Notes: generated by a model not told the origin, from the letters alone. A DNA stretch of 64,000 nucleotides from Magnolia sinica (GCF_029962835.1 NC_080591.1:44337501-44401500), one strand, 5' to 3'. Shown: positions 21,871-33,886, counted from the stretch's first letter. Numbers and translations are program-made.

Positions 21871-22949
21871 TTACCCATGATAGATTTTCATGTTGTCAGC
21901 GTTAATGGGCTCGGGAAGATCCTCTTCTCTCAGATTGGTGAACCGAAGGGTGCCTCCTGGTAGTACCTCCCTAATGATCAGTGGTCCATCCCATAAAGGT
22001 TTGAACTTTCCTCTGGGATCTGGCAAGTGTAGCGGTAAGATACATTTCATGATCATGTCACTGACTTTGAAGCTCTTCTTCCGGACCCTCTTATTATAGG
22101 CCCGTGCGATCCTTCTTTGATAACATTGGGAGTGGCTTAGTGCACGCATGCACTTTTCATCTGCTAGATGCAGTTGATCATATCTTGCTTGTTGCCACTC
22201 GCCTTCCTCGACTTAGGTCTCCAGCAGTATTCGGAGTGATGGGATTTCAATCTCGACTGGCAGCACTGCTTTCATTCCATATGCGAGTTCATAAGGAGTT
22301 GAGCCTGTAGTAGACCGTACAGATGTTCGAAAGCCCAGAGTGAGTATGGGAGCATTCCGACTAGTCGCGATACATTTTGACCATTTTCTCCAGTATGCGA
22401 ATGATAGTCTTGTTCGCGACTTCAACCCCACCGTTCATTTGTGGATGGTAAGGGCTTGACCGATGACGCTGGATCTTGAATTTGTTGAGGAAATCGCCCA
22501 TCCTTTTATTGACGAATGGAGTCCCATTGTCTATAATGATGGCTTGAGGAATCCCGTATCGGCTGATGGCATTGTTCTTCATGAACTTTATCACATGAGA
22601 TATTGCGATGGTGTAGGATGCTGCCTCTATCCATTTGGTGAAGTAATCTACTGCCACCAGGATATATTCATGCCCATATGAAGCTTCGAGGTTGACTTTG
22701 CCGATGATGTCAAGTCTCCATATAAAGAAGGGTCATGGTGTCATCAGACTGTATAGTTCAGAAGTAGGTGCTTACATGCTCCTGACATTTGAAGCACTTC
22801 CGGACGTGTTTGTAGTAATTTGTCTCCATCGTTAGCCAATAATAGCCAAGTCGTAGGATCTTCTTTGCCATCATATGTCCGTTCATGTGTGGGCCGCATA
22901 GTCCTTCGTGGATTTCTAACATGATTTGAGCTGCTTCTGTTTGATCCAC
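21871..22949 (-). pseudogene. Tat-1 integrase
   Basis: Read on the minus strand: the zinc-binding segment comes first ('IHEGLCGPHMNGH ... CFKCQ', 22945-22770). The catalytic core follows, with Asp in 'DIIGKVN', Asp in 'IIIDNGTPFVNKRMG' and Glu in 'NGGVEVANKTI' (about 22700-22400). Last is the C-terminal domain ('VSDMIMKCILPLHLPDPRGK', 'WDGPLIIREVL', ending 'NADNMKIYHG' at 21871). The DDE residues are present, but the reading frame changes near 22420 and 22200 and a stop follows the zinc domain. Confidence 0.9.
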
Positions 22950-22964
22950 ACGGTGGAGGAGGAC

Positions 22965-23864
22965 TTAATTAAAGGATCGTTTGTAGAGGATGCCCCCGGT
23001 GATCGTAAACTGGGCCGCTAGCTGTTGGCTAGTGCGATGATCGGTTGATGTCGCTCCTTCTAGGTTCTTTTGATGCTCAAGATATTCTTTGATGTCTGCA
23101 TAACACAACTGATTGTTCGAAGAGGTTTCGACTTCATCGATCTGCAAGTAGAGCGTGGGTTCCTCCTGGAGTTCGACGATGAGTTCCCATTTGGTAATTT
23201 CTCTCGGGATCTCCAGCATCGAGGTGAGGGTAGCCAGGGCATCTGCGAATTGACTCTTGGCTCGGGGCATGTAAGAGAAAGTGATATCTTCGAATTCTTC
23301 AATTAGATTCTCCAGGTAAACATGATAAGGGATTAACTTTTCATCTTTGGTCTTCCAATCACCATTCATCTGATTAATGATGAGTTGTGAGTCTCTGAAG
23401 ACCCACAATCTTTTCATGTTGAGGATGATGGCTTCTCTTAGACCAGCGATACATGTTTCAGATTCAGCCACGTTGTTTGTGCAGTGGAATGCCAATCGCC
23501 TAGAGATGGGGATTGGGACGTTGTCAGGAGAGTAGAGTATTGCTCCTACCCTACTCCCCTTTGCATTTGCGGCTCCGTCGACAAAGAATGTCCACTCTCC
23601 TGCCTTGCTTTCTTCTCCTTCCTCAATATGGAGAATGTCCTCGTCCGGGAAGAAGGTCTTCAATGGTTGATAATCAGGTACAGAGTGTGCTGCTAAATGA
23701 TCAGCTAGTGCTTGCCCCTTGATTGCCTTTTGAGTGACATAGGTGTTGTCGAACTCAGAAAGTAGCAATTGCCATTTTATGATTCTCCCCTTTAGTGCTA
23801 GTTTTTCGAACAAGTACTTTAACGGGTCCATGCGAGCGATCAGAAGGATTGGGTGGGCGATCAT
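22965..23864 (-). pseudogene. Tat-1 RNase H tail and archaeal-type RNase H (aRNH)
   Basis: A 299-codon open stretch. The first 60 residues are the end of the RT-associated RNase H ('MDPLKYLFEKLALKGRIIKW', 'KGQALADHLA'). A spacer follows, then a second RNase H: 'WTFFVDGAANAKGSRVGAIL', 'NNVAESETCIAGLREAI', 'DSQLIINQMNG', 'PRAKSQFADALATL'. The acidic residues at the usual positions (Asp, Glu, Asp, Asp) are kept. The second domain is diagnostic of the Tat lineage. It is the best preserved part of this pol. Confidence 0.92.
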
Positions 23865-25244
23865 GTATTGTCGTAGCCGTTGTGTCGTCTAGACCAGGGT
23901 GAGACATGTTTTCTCTAAGCTAGAATATTTAGATTTGTAACTTGTGAACCTTCAGATTATATAGTAAATTGCTTACTCCTTTCCTCTTGTAGCATCATGT
24001 TGGCCAAGAACGCATCCGATTGCTTCCACTGTGACAGAAATGCATAGCACAATGGCCTACCTAGTGTAGGTGGCATGAGCACTGGAGGGTTTAGCAGGTA
24101 CTTTTTGATCTTGTCGAAGGCTACTTGGCAGTCATCGTTTTATTCCTTTGGTGAGTTCTTCCTGAGAAGATTGAATAGGGGCTCGAAGATAGGTGTGAGT
24201 TGTGCGATGAATCGGCTGATGTACTGGATTCGTCTGAGAAAACTCCAAATTTTCTTCTCAGTTCTTGGAGTCGACATCTTGATGATTGCTTTGGTCTTGG
24301 TCTCGTCCACCCGGATGCCATCTTTGTTGACGATGAAGCCTAGCAGTTTGCCCCTAGTTGCTCCGAAGACATTTTTACGGGTTGAGGCGGAGCTTGGACT
24401 TTTTCAGCTTGTTGAAGATGTTCTTAAGGTCTTCAAAATGCCCTTCGATTGTGCGAGATTTGACGATCATGTCGTCTACATAGACTTCAATTTCCTTGTT
24501 TATCATGTTATGGAACAAGGTAGTCGCGGATCGCTGATGTGTAGCTCCCGCGTTCTTCAACCCAAAGGGCATAACCCAATAGCAGAAGCTTCCCCATGGT
24601 GTGATGAAGGATGTCTTCTCACGGTCTTCAATGGTCATCTTGATTTGATTGTAGCCGGAGAAGCCGTCCATGAAGGAGAAGCTTTTGTGTCCAGCAGTAT
24701 TTTCTACCAGTGTGTCGATGTGAGGCAGAGGGAAATCGTCTTTGGGACTTGCTTTGTTGAGGTCCCTAAAGTCGATGCACATCCTAACTTTGCCGTCCTT
24801 CTTTGGAATTGGTACGATATTTGTGAGCCATTCCGGATAGTTGGAGACTATCAGAAACCCTATATTGTATTGCTTGATGACTTCATCTCAGACCTTCAGG
24901 GCCCATTCTGGCTTTATTCTTTGAAACTTTTGCTTGATAGGCTTCATTTCTGGCTTTGTTAGAAAATGGTGTACCACCAATTCTTCATTGAGTCCCGACA
25001 TGCCTTCATAAGAGAAGGCAAAGTTAGATAACTTCGGCTTCAATAATTCCATCATTCTCTGCTTGTATTCTGGAGGCAAATATCTACCAATGCGCACTTC
25101 TCTAGGGAGTTCCGACGATCCCAAGTTCACAACTTTGAAATCGTCTGTCACAACGTTGGCCTTTGTTTCGAACCTTTTGAGGAAATCCTTAAGTTTTTGA
25201 GTTATATCATCATTTCCCTCATCCTGGGCTTCATCCAAACCCAT
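23865..25244 (-). pseudogene. Tat-1 reverse transcriptase
   Basis: In minus-strand order: the N-terminal part (25244-24888), 'CIDFRDLNKASPKDDFPLPH', 'SFMDGFSGYNQIKM', 'TSFITPWGSFCYWVMPFGL', and the catalytic 'YVDDM' (24482-24468). The connection region follows ('KKCVFG', 'TPIFEPLFNLLRKN'). Stops interrupt it near 24885, 24375 and 24137. The catalytic core itself (24782-24375) is open and intact. Confidence 0.92.
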
Positions 25245-26235
25245 GAGTTCGAATTCTAAATCTAGATTGAAATTGTATGAGTCAACCTCAAACTCTGGTG
25301 CTGTTTGGTTTTCTGTTTTTTATTTTTAAAGAGTTTCTATTTTTTTGTGGTTTTGAAAAATATCTTTTTTTTTCGTGATTTCTGAAATATCTGTTGTTTT
25401 TCTATTTCGAGTGTTTTTTAATTTTTTATGTTGCCAAGGGGTCCCGAGCAGGATAGAGTTGCAAACCATGATTGATCCTGTCTTAGTCCAGGATGCCAAC
25501 TGTTATTTACATCGGTATTTTTTAGATCAGTATCTATGGATGGGTTACCGGCCGATTCAATCGTTAGGGGGATAACTGACCAGTTCAGTTCTTTCCCCCT
25601 TTCGATCTTGCTGGTCTGATCTATTTGTACCTGTGGGTCATTCGTCCTGATGACCATGATGTCTGCTGGACTAGGCTCAGAATTTATGTCTAAACCGATC
25701 TCTTCACGCAAGAGTTGGAGCTCTTCGAGCTCCTCTGATCCACATTGTGGTGGAATCTTGATGTCTGTCCAATCCAGGGAAGGCCACTTCCCTTTTTCAA
25801 TCCAATTGAAGGGTTGCTTTTGCCCCTTGTGATGTTGAGCTGTTGGTGGGGGTATCTCCCCCTGGCTGTTAATGGGGGTGGGTGTCTCCTCGTTCCTATC
25901 CTTCTATCTTGCAATGGGCACGTTTCGTCCTGGATCCTTTATAGGCGATCCTGCTTCCATGCCCCTTACCACATCAGATAAATTGGGGGGTTTTGCCTCT
26001 GGCTTTGAGTGTGCTTCTGAAGTTTTGAGGATCTTATCCCATCGTATTGCGGCCAAATGGACTCCTGGCTGGAGCGTTCCGATAGTTTGAGCCTTTGAAG
26101 GTGATCCTCAAGAGAGGTCTCCGTGTCACCGCAAACCATCCCAGACTTAACAAACTTGATGGGTGTGCACTTGAACGACTGTCTCCTTTTAGGCCTTGTG
26201 GCTTGATCTTCCGGCTTCGGTTGATATCCCAATCC
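25245..26235 (-). other. Tat-1 linker between protease region and RT
   Basis: Minus-strand coding remnants without recognisable motifs. Frames change several times (for example 26255-26034 and 26232-25966). Tat elements carry a poorly conserved stretch here. Confidence 0.5.
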
Positions 26236-27429
26236 TCATCTTTGCTCATTTGCAAGAGCTTGTTTTACTACCATACCCTTTTCATGGAATTCGGTACAGT
26301 AGTTTAGGATTTGTTGTTCAGCTGGGGGGATGACATATTCGGCAGCGAATGGGTAGGGATTGGGGACGGAGTTCACAATTTCAAACTCAAAATTGTGATA
26401 TGGTATGTCACCCTCCATATGTTGAACGTTAATCATTGGGATGTCAGGTTCCGGGATGTTGGCCGCTGCTGGCAGGATGATCTCGAGTTTAGCTAGCACA
26501 GAGATGATTTGATTCTCCGGAGGGAATTTAACCCTTTGATGGAGAGTGGATGGGATGGTTCTAACAGCATGGAGCCAAGGTGGCCCCAGCAAAAGGTTAA
26601 TCAAGGCAGAGATATCAAGGACCTAGAATGTGACCAGGGTCACATCTAGTCTGATCTATATCTCGAAGTCTATCTTTGCCTTTACTTGCCTTCGGGAGTT
26701 ATCGAAGGCTCTGACGCTCATGGTACTAGGCCTAAAGGAGGACGGTTCGATCCCCAAAAGCTCGACAGTCCTCAGGGGGCAAACGTTTAAGCTTGATCCG
26801 TTATCAATAAGCATGAGGGGGACCTTGAGATCCCTATAATGGGCAGCTATATTGAGCGAGCGTCCATGTTTGCGACCCTCAGGTGGCAACTCATCATCGA
26901 AAAATGTGATGGCTTGTGGTGCGAGGAGTTGTCCGATCATGTTTGCCACCATCTTAGGTGGTACGTCGGGAGATATATGTGCATCATTTAGGGTCTTCAC
27001 AAAGATTTCTCGATGCGACCTGGAAGTGCACAGGAGTTCCCAGATGGAAATTTGTGCAGGAATGGACTTGAGCTGAGCTGCTACGTCATAGGTAGCATCA
27101 GCTTTGTGGGTTGTTCCTGACAAAGTTCCCTGGGTTTCTTTCTGATTTTGTTTGTCTCTCCTGAAGTACCGACCATTGTTGCCCACCTCGGCACACTCTG
27201 GATAGTGCCATGGGACTGCCTTTGTGTTGTAGAAGGGAACTACCCTTCCTTCTAGGTATACTGGTTCTGGAGATTGTGGAGTTGTTGTTGGTATGGTTTG
27301 CGAAAAACTTAGGGATCTCTCTTGGAGTATGATCGAATCCTCGCGGGATTTCGACCGTTCTACAATGGGATTCTCCTCCCTTTTTTTATATGCATTTTGT
27401 GTGGGAGGGATCCTTTGAGCATGTGCCAA
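26236..27429 (-). pseudogene. Tat-1 aspartic protease region
   Basis: The open stretch 27429-26656 ends with the retropepsin: 'LKVPLMLIDNGSSLNVCPL' with the Asp-Asn-Gly-Ser active site at 26805-26794, then 'ELLGIEPSSF' and 'STMSVRAFDNSRRQV'. Just before it is a conserved pre-protease helix block ('ELLCTSRSHREIFVKTL'). The downstream stretch 26604-26236 has 'LLLGPPWLHAVRTIPSTLHQ', the usual block after the protease in Tat/Ogre elements. A stop separates the two. Asn-Gly-Ser after the catalytic Asp, rather than Thr/Ser-Gly, is normal for this lineage. Confidence 0.88.
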
Positions 27430-27959
27430 TTGGTGAGGTAGGCGGAGGAAGCTTGAAGTTTGTTCTTGGACTAGGGGTGCCCCTCATAAGACTAATGGAG
27501 TCAAATCGGGGAAGCCCACTGGTAGGATAAGAGGTTCAGGGTTCGACCTATTTAGATAAGCAGGAGGTGACGCTGGAGGTGCCCCTTGGAGGATAAGAGG
27601 CTGAGAGTTTGATCTGACTGATACTGGTGGTGCCCCTTGCAAAGGGAGAGGCTGAGAGTTCAATCTATTGGGTGTTGCTTTGAGGAGGATGAGAGGTTGT
27701 GTTGTTGGTGCTACTTCGAGGAATACTTATGGCCTAGGTGGAGACGCCTGTCGGTATTCCCATGTTCAATTTGCCATATCGGGCATGATTGCTTGTATGA
27801 AGTGATGTGGGAAGGAGTATGTGGGACGTCCTTCCTCAATGTTGTTAATGGTAGAGGTGTCGAATGTGTTGGGTCCTGCTTGGTGCGATGATAGGGGATT
27901 CTAGAGAATGTTGGCCTAAGTTGTAGTGTTGGCCTATGGGGTGATCGCAACCTTCTAGC

Positions 27960-29806
27960 TTTTGATCAAATCCTAGACTGCGTGTTTCAAGGCGAAATAA
28001 CGGTCAGTTGGATGGCCTCGAGATTGATGATATGTGCAATACTCATTCTCGTTATAACTTGTGGGCAAGGGATTTAGTGGAGGTCGAGGTTGGAGTGGCA
28101 TCAAAAGTTGCTTTTGCACCAACATTGTCATGATCTGACTATATGTTTGTGTCAATGGGATGAACTTCCTGGCCAACATTGCTTGCTTGTATCGGTATTG
28201 CGCATTTCCCCTAGGTTGTTGCTGTTGAGACGGCTATGCCTGATATCCCTGTTGAGCTGGCTATGGTCAGTACTGTCTGTTTTGATGTGTCTCCTTTGTG
28301 GAGCGTACTGGTTTCCTTGAGTGGCTGCGATGATGTTGTTTACTTTCGTGGTATGTTGCACGGGAGCAGTGACATTTTCATTCTCATATCTGAAGGGTTT
28401 CCCCTCAACTTTGTTTCTTTTGATTGAGGGGGCCTGATGCGGCCATGTGGAGATGGTTTCGGCTCATATATTGGCTTCTACTTGTTCTCCGGCTCGGATG
28501 AGCTGGGAGAAGTTTACATATGGGTATGAGATCAGGCAACCGGAGGTGTTTGGGTTTGCTGAGTGGACAATCATAGATATTTGTTCCTCATCATTGATGG
28601 GATTTCTCATCCGGGTGGCCATTGCTCGCCATCGTCCCACATATGCAGACAACGATTCATTGATTTTCTGCCTTAAGGTAGCTAGGTCCGCTCTTCTTAG
28701 AGCCATGGTCAGATTATTGCAGAATTTGTCAATGAATGCCTAGGAAAGTCTTTCCCAAGTCTTAATTTGATGGCTATCCAGTGATGTCTACCAATCCAGA
28801 GCGTCGCCCTCGAGGGATTTCTAAAAACGTCGTATCAAGGCCCCATCATTCCCAACTACTGCATTAAGTTCCCCACAAAAGGTTTTCAGATGTGTTGTGG
28901 GGCACCCGCTACTTTCATACCTCTTGAATTTTGGTACCTCAAAGTTTTGAGGCACCCTAACATTCAGAAAGGGACATAAGTCCCTAAATTTAGTGGATGG
29001 ATAATCTACCCCTTGCTACCTTTGCAGCTGATTTTGTATCATTTGCAGTTGTTCCCACAGCTCCTTGATTTCTGACTTGTTTGGCTGCGGGTATCTTCCC
29101 CCTTGTTACAAAGCTTGGGCAGCTTCTTCATCATAAGGGTCAATTTCATCGACCCTCTAGTTTTCAAGAGTGGTGGGTTGTTAGGAAGATGGACTCCCAG
29201 TGGTGGGAGGTAACTGAAACTGAACTCCCCTCCCTTTTGGGGAGGGTGTGATGTATAAAAATGGCTCCCGCTCAGGGTATCTGCCAAATCTAGAGTATCA
29301 CTCCTGTTAGGGGGAGTAAGTTGGACTCGAAACTGGCCCCCTTCGTGGGCATCCGCCAGCTCTTGTCTGTGACTCCCGTTATGGGGAGCCTGTGTAGTGA
29401 TTTGATTGTTGTTCCCATTTCTGGGGAGATGTGCTGTGTAATGTGTTGGAAGATGTGCGAGAGGGTTGCTCCCATTTGTATTTTGACGTTGATCTTGTGT
29501 TGATTCTATGGGGAAAGGAAGGATGGGATTTGCTGAGGGAATGAGAGAGAAAGTGAAGGGAGTTTGTGGGATTGAGTTGTTTTGAACACTAGGTTGTGTT
29601 GCTTGCATGTTTGGTATGACACCTGGTATCATGCGAAGTAGTAGCTCCTACAGTTCTTTGAGATTTTGAGTCATCTCATTCATAGCTGCAGTAGCTGGTG
29701 AGTCAATGGGAGTCACCGGAGGTGCCGATGTTGGTGCCGATGTCGGTGCTGGTGCCGATGTTTCAGGAGCTGGCCGAGCTGCCAGCTCTTCTTCATGGGT
29801 AGCCAT
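27960..29806 (-). pseudogene. Tat-1 gag
   Basis: The start is chosen at the minus-strand ATG 29806 (MATHEEELAARP), 271 bp after the primer site. The N-terminus has an Ala-Pro-Thr-Ser repeat (29760-29715). Stops follow near 29650 and 29040. The gag core is read at 28970-28464 ('VPQNFEVPKFKRYESS', 'DALDWQTSLDSHQIKTWERL', 'LATLRQKINESLSAYVGRWR'). A degraded zinc-binding motif lies at about 28035-27990 ('CTYHQSRGHPTDRY', with the last Cys replaced by Tyr). The coding strand is damaged by at least four stops. Confidence 0.85.
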
Positions 29807-30077
29807 AGCTATACGAGATCAGGTAATCATGGCTCGGATTGATGCCCAAACAAGTGTAAGCTAAAGATTATTATTTTTTATTTATTTTATGAATGCAATG
29901 TATGAATAATGTGCCTTGAGATTGGAATACCACGTGCTTTCGAGTCGGGTCTCAGCTAGTGTGATCTAGGAAGTCCCTGGTGGAGTTATCATTCTATGGA
30001 CGCTGGGAGATCAGCGCCCATGCTTTTAGGCAATATGATTTGTTCATCTTCTATATAGGGGTGTAATCTTAATTGTA

Positions 30078-30092
30078 AGTTTGGAGTCGCCA
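30078..30092 (-). other. Tat-1 primer binding site, tRNA-Arg type
   Basis: On the minus strand TGGCGACTCCAAACT, like the TGGCGACTCC primer site described for Ogre/Tat elements. It lies 272 bp before gag. Confidence 0.75.
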
Positions 30093-31240
30093 CTAGCCAC
30101 TTAATCTCAAAATCCCGCAGTTGGCTAGAACCTGCAGAATATGTAAGGCTTAAAGAAATCTGAAGATTCTCTTGCCTTAGATTGACTCCTAGTCTGCGAT
30201 CTGGGATTCTAAGTAAGAGACCTCGGTTATAAAGGGGAAGGTGTTAGGCACCCTCATTGCCCATACAAATGTACGATCTCTACTTAGTGTGGTAAGAAAT
30301 CTCAAGGGATGAATGATATGGTCGGAGTAGGACTAGGCACACATGAATTTCTGATGTAGCCATATCTGGGATTCCAGCAAGTCACAAAGCATACATCTGA
30401 AAATGTTTCTAAAATAGACGGATGTGATGATGCGTATGTAAATGTAAAGAAAAGAGGACTAGATTACTAGGAGTTTCTGATGTGACAGGATCCGATGTAC
30501 GACAAGTCACAAAGCATAAATTCACTAGCAATCTAGAGAAGTGGGGTGGTTGAGAAGGGAATAGATGTTATGATGAATGCTTGGACGTAAAATGAAATGA
30601 TCTTCGACTTGCTCTCGAATCGGCTAGAATATGGACTACACCATGATCAATCCGAGCTAGACTATGGGGTTGAAATGGTTAGGAGGAGACTAAGAGGTAG
30701 CTGAAAAATTAGATCTTGGAGGCTTGGAGCTCCTTCTCACTCTCACTCTCTTCCTCTCTCTCCCTCTCTCTCTTGGATTGTTGTTGTTGTTGTTTGAAAT
30801 GTGAAGAGAAGAGGGCTATTTATAGCCTTTTCTGGTGCAATTGTGGTAATTGATGGGTTTGTGAAGGCTAAAAGCTAACATGACAACTTGAGATTGGTTG
30901 ATGAGAGAAAAATGCCATGTGGCATGCTCTTATGGGCTCTCGGGGATAGGTAAAAAGGTAAATAGGGTGAACTATAGGGGTAATTCCACATAAAAGTTAA
31001 CTTTGGGATGAGGGACAATTGTGTGCCCAAAGGGGACACCTTTCGGATAAAGGGCAGCAGTTAGATTACCACCCACGATAGTCTGACTACTGTCCGGGCT
31101 AGTTTTCCCCTGGGCTTTAGTCAGTGGGCTTTCTTCGGTGCTTTGGTTCGGCTCAAAGTATTTTTTCAGGATTTTAGCTCAAAATGGTTGGGTGTATTTT
31201 TGGGGTTTGTACTGATTTTCATATACGCTCTGGCTTGGGT
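30093..31240 (-). repeat. Tat-1 5' LTR (upper limit uncertain)
   Basis: It lies directly upstream of the primer site. A GGCTATTTATAGCC palindrome at 30814-30827 gives a good minus-strand TATA box. A CT/GA-rich transcribed leader follows (30730-30775), and 'ggtgttaggcaccctc' near 30240 is a word I associate with Tat/Ogre LTRs. I could not fix the TG...CA termini and saw no second copy in the window. Confidence 0.6.
30816..30825 (-). promoter_or_regulatory. TATA box of Tat-1 5' LTR
   Basis: CTATAAATAG on the minus strand inside the palindrome GGCTATTTATAGCC. Position and orientation fit gag-pol transcription. Confidence 0.6.
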
Positions 31241-31370
31241 GATGGTTTAGGTTTTGGATTATGGTTTAAGCTAGGGTTAGGTTGGGTTTAGGGTTTAGTC
31301 TGAGGTTATGGTTAGGATTTGGTTTAGGGTTTGGTTTAGGATATGATCAGGGCTTCCGAATTATTCTAAT
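31241..31370. repeat. Degenerate TTTAGGG-like repeats
   Basis: 'gggtttagggtttag', 'tggtttagggtttgg' and similar words, diverged from the plant telomere unit TTTAGGG. Probably a simple repeat rather than a telomeric relic. Confidence 0.5.
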
Positions 31371-31401
31371 CTTCTTGAGATGCAAGCCTGGGTGGGGTGT
31401 C

Positions 31402-31434
<33 letters not shown>

Positions 31435-31436
31435 CT

Positions 31437-31479
<43 letters not shown>
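31402..31479. repeat. (CA)n(TA)(CA)n(GA)n microsatellite
   Basis: About 14 CA units, a short TATATCTA break, a few CA, then about 15 GA units. It borders the solo LTR. Confidence 0.95.
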
Positions 31480-32034
31480 TGCAAACTGAAATTATGATGA
31501 ACACTGTTTTAGTAGAAGTAGGAATAGGTCAAAGTTTCCTAGAGAGGGTGAATAGGACTTTTTAAAATTTTATGACAATTTCAAATCCTATCATCATGAT
31601 TTTGATCTAATATAACAATTTATCAAGATATCTCTAACTTAACTCTAATGGCTTCCAAGCTAAATAAAGAATCCAATCAAAAGACTATTCAATATCTAAG
31701 CAATATATAAATATAGTCTATGATGGATTGAATGAGTGAATGTGTGTGGAATGTGATACTTATCAGATTTAAATAGTCATGTCATCATGCATCATGTGAA
31801 CATTCAAAGTAAACACAGATAAGTAAAGTGCAAATAACCAATCCCAAACACAGTCATGTATAGTGGTTCGACTACTTGCCTACTCCACTCTCGGAGGACA
31901 CACTCAACCCTTGAGTGTGTCGGATTTCACTAACCGAGGTTTTAAATCAGGTTTACCTCAAACCAATACAACCTACACAAAGCTGACTCTAGGACCTACA
32001 CAAGGTACCTAACATGTCTCCACGAGATCAAGTT

Positions 32035-32245
32035 TATGCCCCACACAGGAGCAAGGGTCAATACACAACACCCAGATTTTAGGCCACACAGGCCAAGGAT
32101 CCACACATGGAACCTAGAGTTTATGCCCTACACAAGAGCAAAGGTCAATACACAACAACTAGGTTTTAGGTCATATAGGCCAAGGATCCACACAAGGAAC
32201 CTCGAGTTTATGCTCCCTAGGAGCAAGGGTCAACACACAGCACCC
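32035..32245. repeat. 87-bp tandem repeat, 2.4 copies, inside the solo LTR
   Basis: Copies start with 'tatgcc/tatgct' at 32035, 32122 and 32209, spaced exactly 87 bp. Each holds 'caagggtcaa.acacaacac', 'ggccaaggatccacac' and 'ggaacct.gagtt'. The third is cut short. Confidence 0.9.
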
Positions 32246-32829
32246 GCACGTATTCTCCCGTCGGAGGCCTCCTATGAGGTCTTGAAAAGGGTGAGAATCA
32301 CCTGTGACCCAATCCTATACAAATGAATGATTAGCAGGGTCTCTGGACTCTAATGACTTACAGATAAGCAGATGAGCCCCATTAAGCACGTTGATGAAGA
32401 TCTCCTTCTTTGTTGATGAAGACACTTCAGCTCCCTTGAATCGCAACACAGATGATGCTCCAATGTATAGTAACGGGTTGGGTCAAGGTTATGTTAGAAT
32501 CTTACTCTATTAAATATTTTTCTATTTTAGAAGTAGAGTGATTCCAAGCATCTAAGTATTTAAGGTATCCTAGCTCAATGATTTTCCATTAAGGTAGTAG
32601 CTAGATGATCCTTGAATGTGGAAGTTCATTCCCCAATCCACTCTATTGAATATCAATGATGAGGGTAGATTGGAAGATGAACTCCCATAAGAGAAAAGAG
32701 CTTTAGGGTAGGTGATATGAATTAAACACACAAAAGCTCTATCTATCTTCTCTCTACACAACCTAAGGCAAGCTCTCATTAAATAGGCAAAAAGTTTCAA
32801 TGGAAATAAAACAGTCATATTTTTTCACA

Positions 32830-33610
32830 GAGTTCGATATCATCGAGCGTATACTCTCGATAACAGCAAATGGCTGCTCGATGATACAAACTCAATCTGT
32901 CAAACGCTTTTGAACCCTTTTGCCAACTGATCGAGGATATCAAACATGCTTTGATGTTATCAGATTTTGAACTCCGATTTCATCGACCCATGAAACGATT
33001 CCTCGACATTTGAAAAACATGAGAGCAGTCTTGCCTTAGAAACTAAACAGGTATTGATATGATCGAGCATCCCTCGATATCATCGATCTGATTTTGAATA
33101 TCAATGATATTAATAATAGTTTCGATTTATCGATCTTTTCAAGGAATTTTCCTTTAAACTCGCTGGACAGATTGTGTCCCAATTTGATGACATCGTCCTG
33201 GTCTTGATATGATCGATATTTGAATATTAATATCATCAAGTGACCCTCGATACTTCGAACAATTAAAATTTTTACCTAAAAGCTTGCTGGACAGATTTTT
33301 ATCCCAATCCGATATCATCGAAGGTCATCAATATCATCGAGATTTGAAATTTGCGGATATCGAGGCTTCCTTCGAGATATCTAACATCACATGATTTTCC
33401 TTAACTGTTTATTAGATATAGACTGACTTGATATCAATTTTATCGAGCCTGTTTGATGAACTCGAGATTCGAAAGTCGATGATATCGATTTTGTCATCGA
33501 TTTATCAAGAATTTAGCACAATATTCATTTTGGCCGCTGGACATCTGAAGTCCTCATTTCGATAACATCGAGTGAGTGTCGAGGACATCGATAATAGAGT
33601 CCTCTCATCA
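32830..33610. repeat. Array of TCGATATCATCGA-like palindromes in the solo LTR
   Basis: More than fifteen variants of TCGATATCATCGA, CGATGATATCGA and ATCGATATC occur at irregular spacing. It is the positional counterpart of the CGACCAGTCG array in the other copia LTR, with a different core word. Confidence 0.8.
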
Positions 33611-33886
33611 AAGCACTTATCGATAAATTGACAAAGGTTGAAAACTTACAGATTTTCCTGATTCTACAAAACAGTTTTCATACCTTAAACCCTATGTCGT
33701 TCTAACCATTTTTAAGGGTTTTATATACTTGGTGTTTTGGGACATGGGATGTGAGGCTAGGTTTACCTTTGACGAGTTCGAGGCACACATTCAGTTGAGG
33801 CAGACGCTTGAATGATCCTCCTATGAGGCTCACTTGTCTTGTCGACTCAACACTCATGCTAATTGACAAACCAGGGCACTTTCACA

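Larger units (their letters stand above)
5743..31240 (-). mobile_element. Tat-1: Ty3/gypsy Tat/Ogre-type retrotransposon, 3' LTR not found
   Basis: Minus-strand order is 5' LTR (about 31240-30093), tRNA-Arg-type primer site (30092-30078), gag (29806), protease, RT, RNase H, a second archaeal-type RNase H, and integrase (ends 21871). Antisense genes then occupy 18511-20929 and 5743-18001. The second RNase H, the Asp-Asn-Gly-Ser protease and an antisense gene after pol are known traits of the Tat lineage. A complete copia element (6512-17276) splits the antisense PMD gene. I found no copy of the LTR below 5743, so the 3' end is truncated, decayed past recognition by eye, or lies outside the window. 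Both outer limits are approximate. Confidence 0.8.
31487..33886 (-). repeat. Solo LTR of a second copia (Sire-like) family
   Basis: Read on the minus strand it starts TGTGAAAGTGCCCTGG and ends in TTTCA. Near the end it has 'gtcctattcaccctctctagga', like the resident copia LTR end ('attcaccccccttctaggaca'). 'gagtggagtag' and 'gaaccactata' also match words in the 6512-8445 LTR. No primer site follows it and no polypurine tract precedes it, so it is a solo LTR. I found no clear target-site duplication (CAAAC against AAGCA), possibly because one end lies in a microsatellite. Confidence 0.6.

Noticed and set aside
31241..31370. Interstitial telomere array
   Set aside because: TTTAGGG-like words are too diverged and too few to claim a telomeric origin.
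31402..31497. ORFs alternating Thr-His and Arg-Glu
   Set aside because: Pure products of the CA/GA microsatellite.
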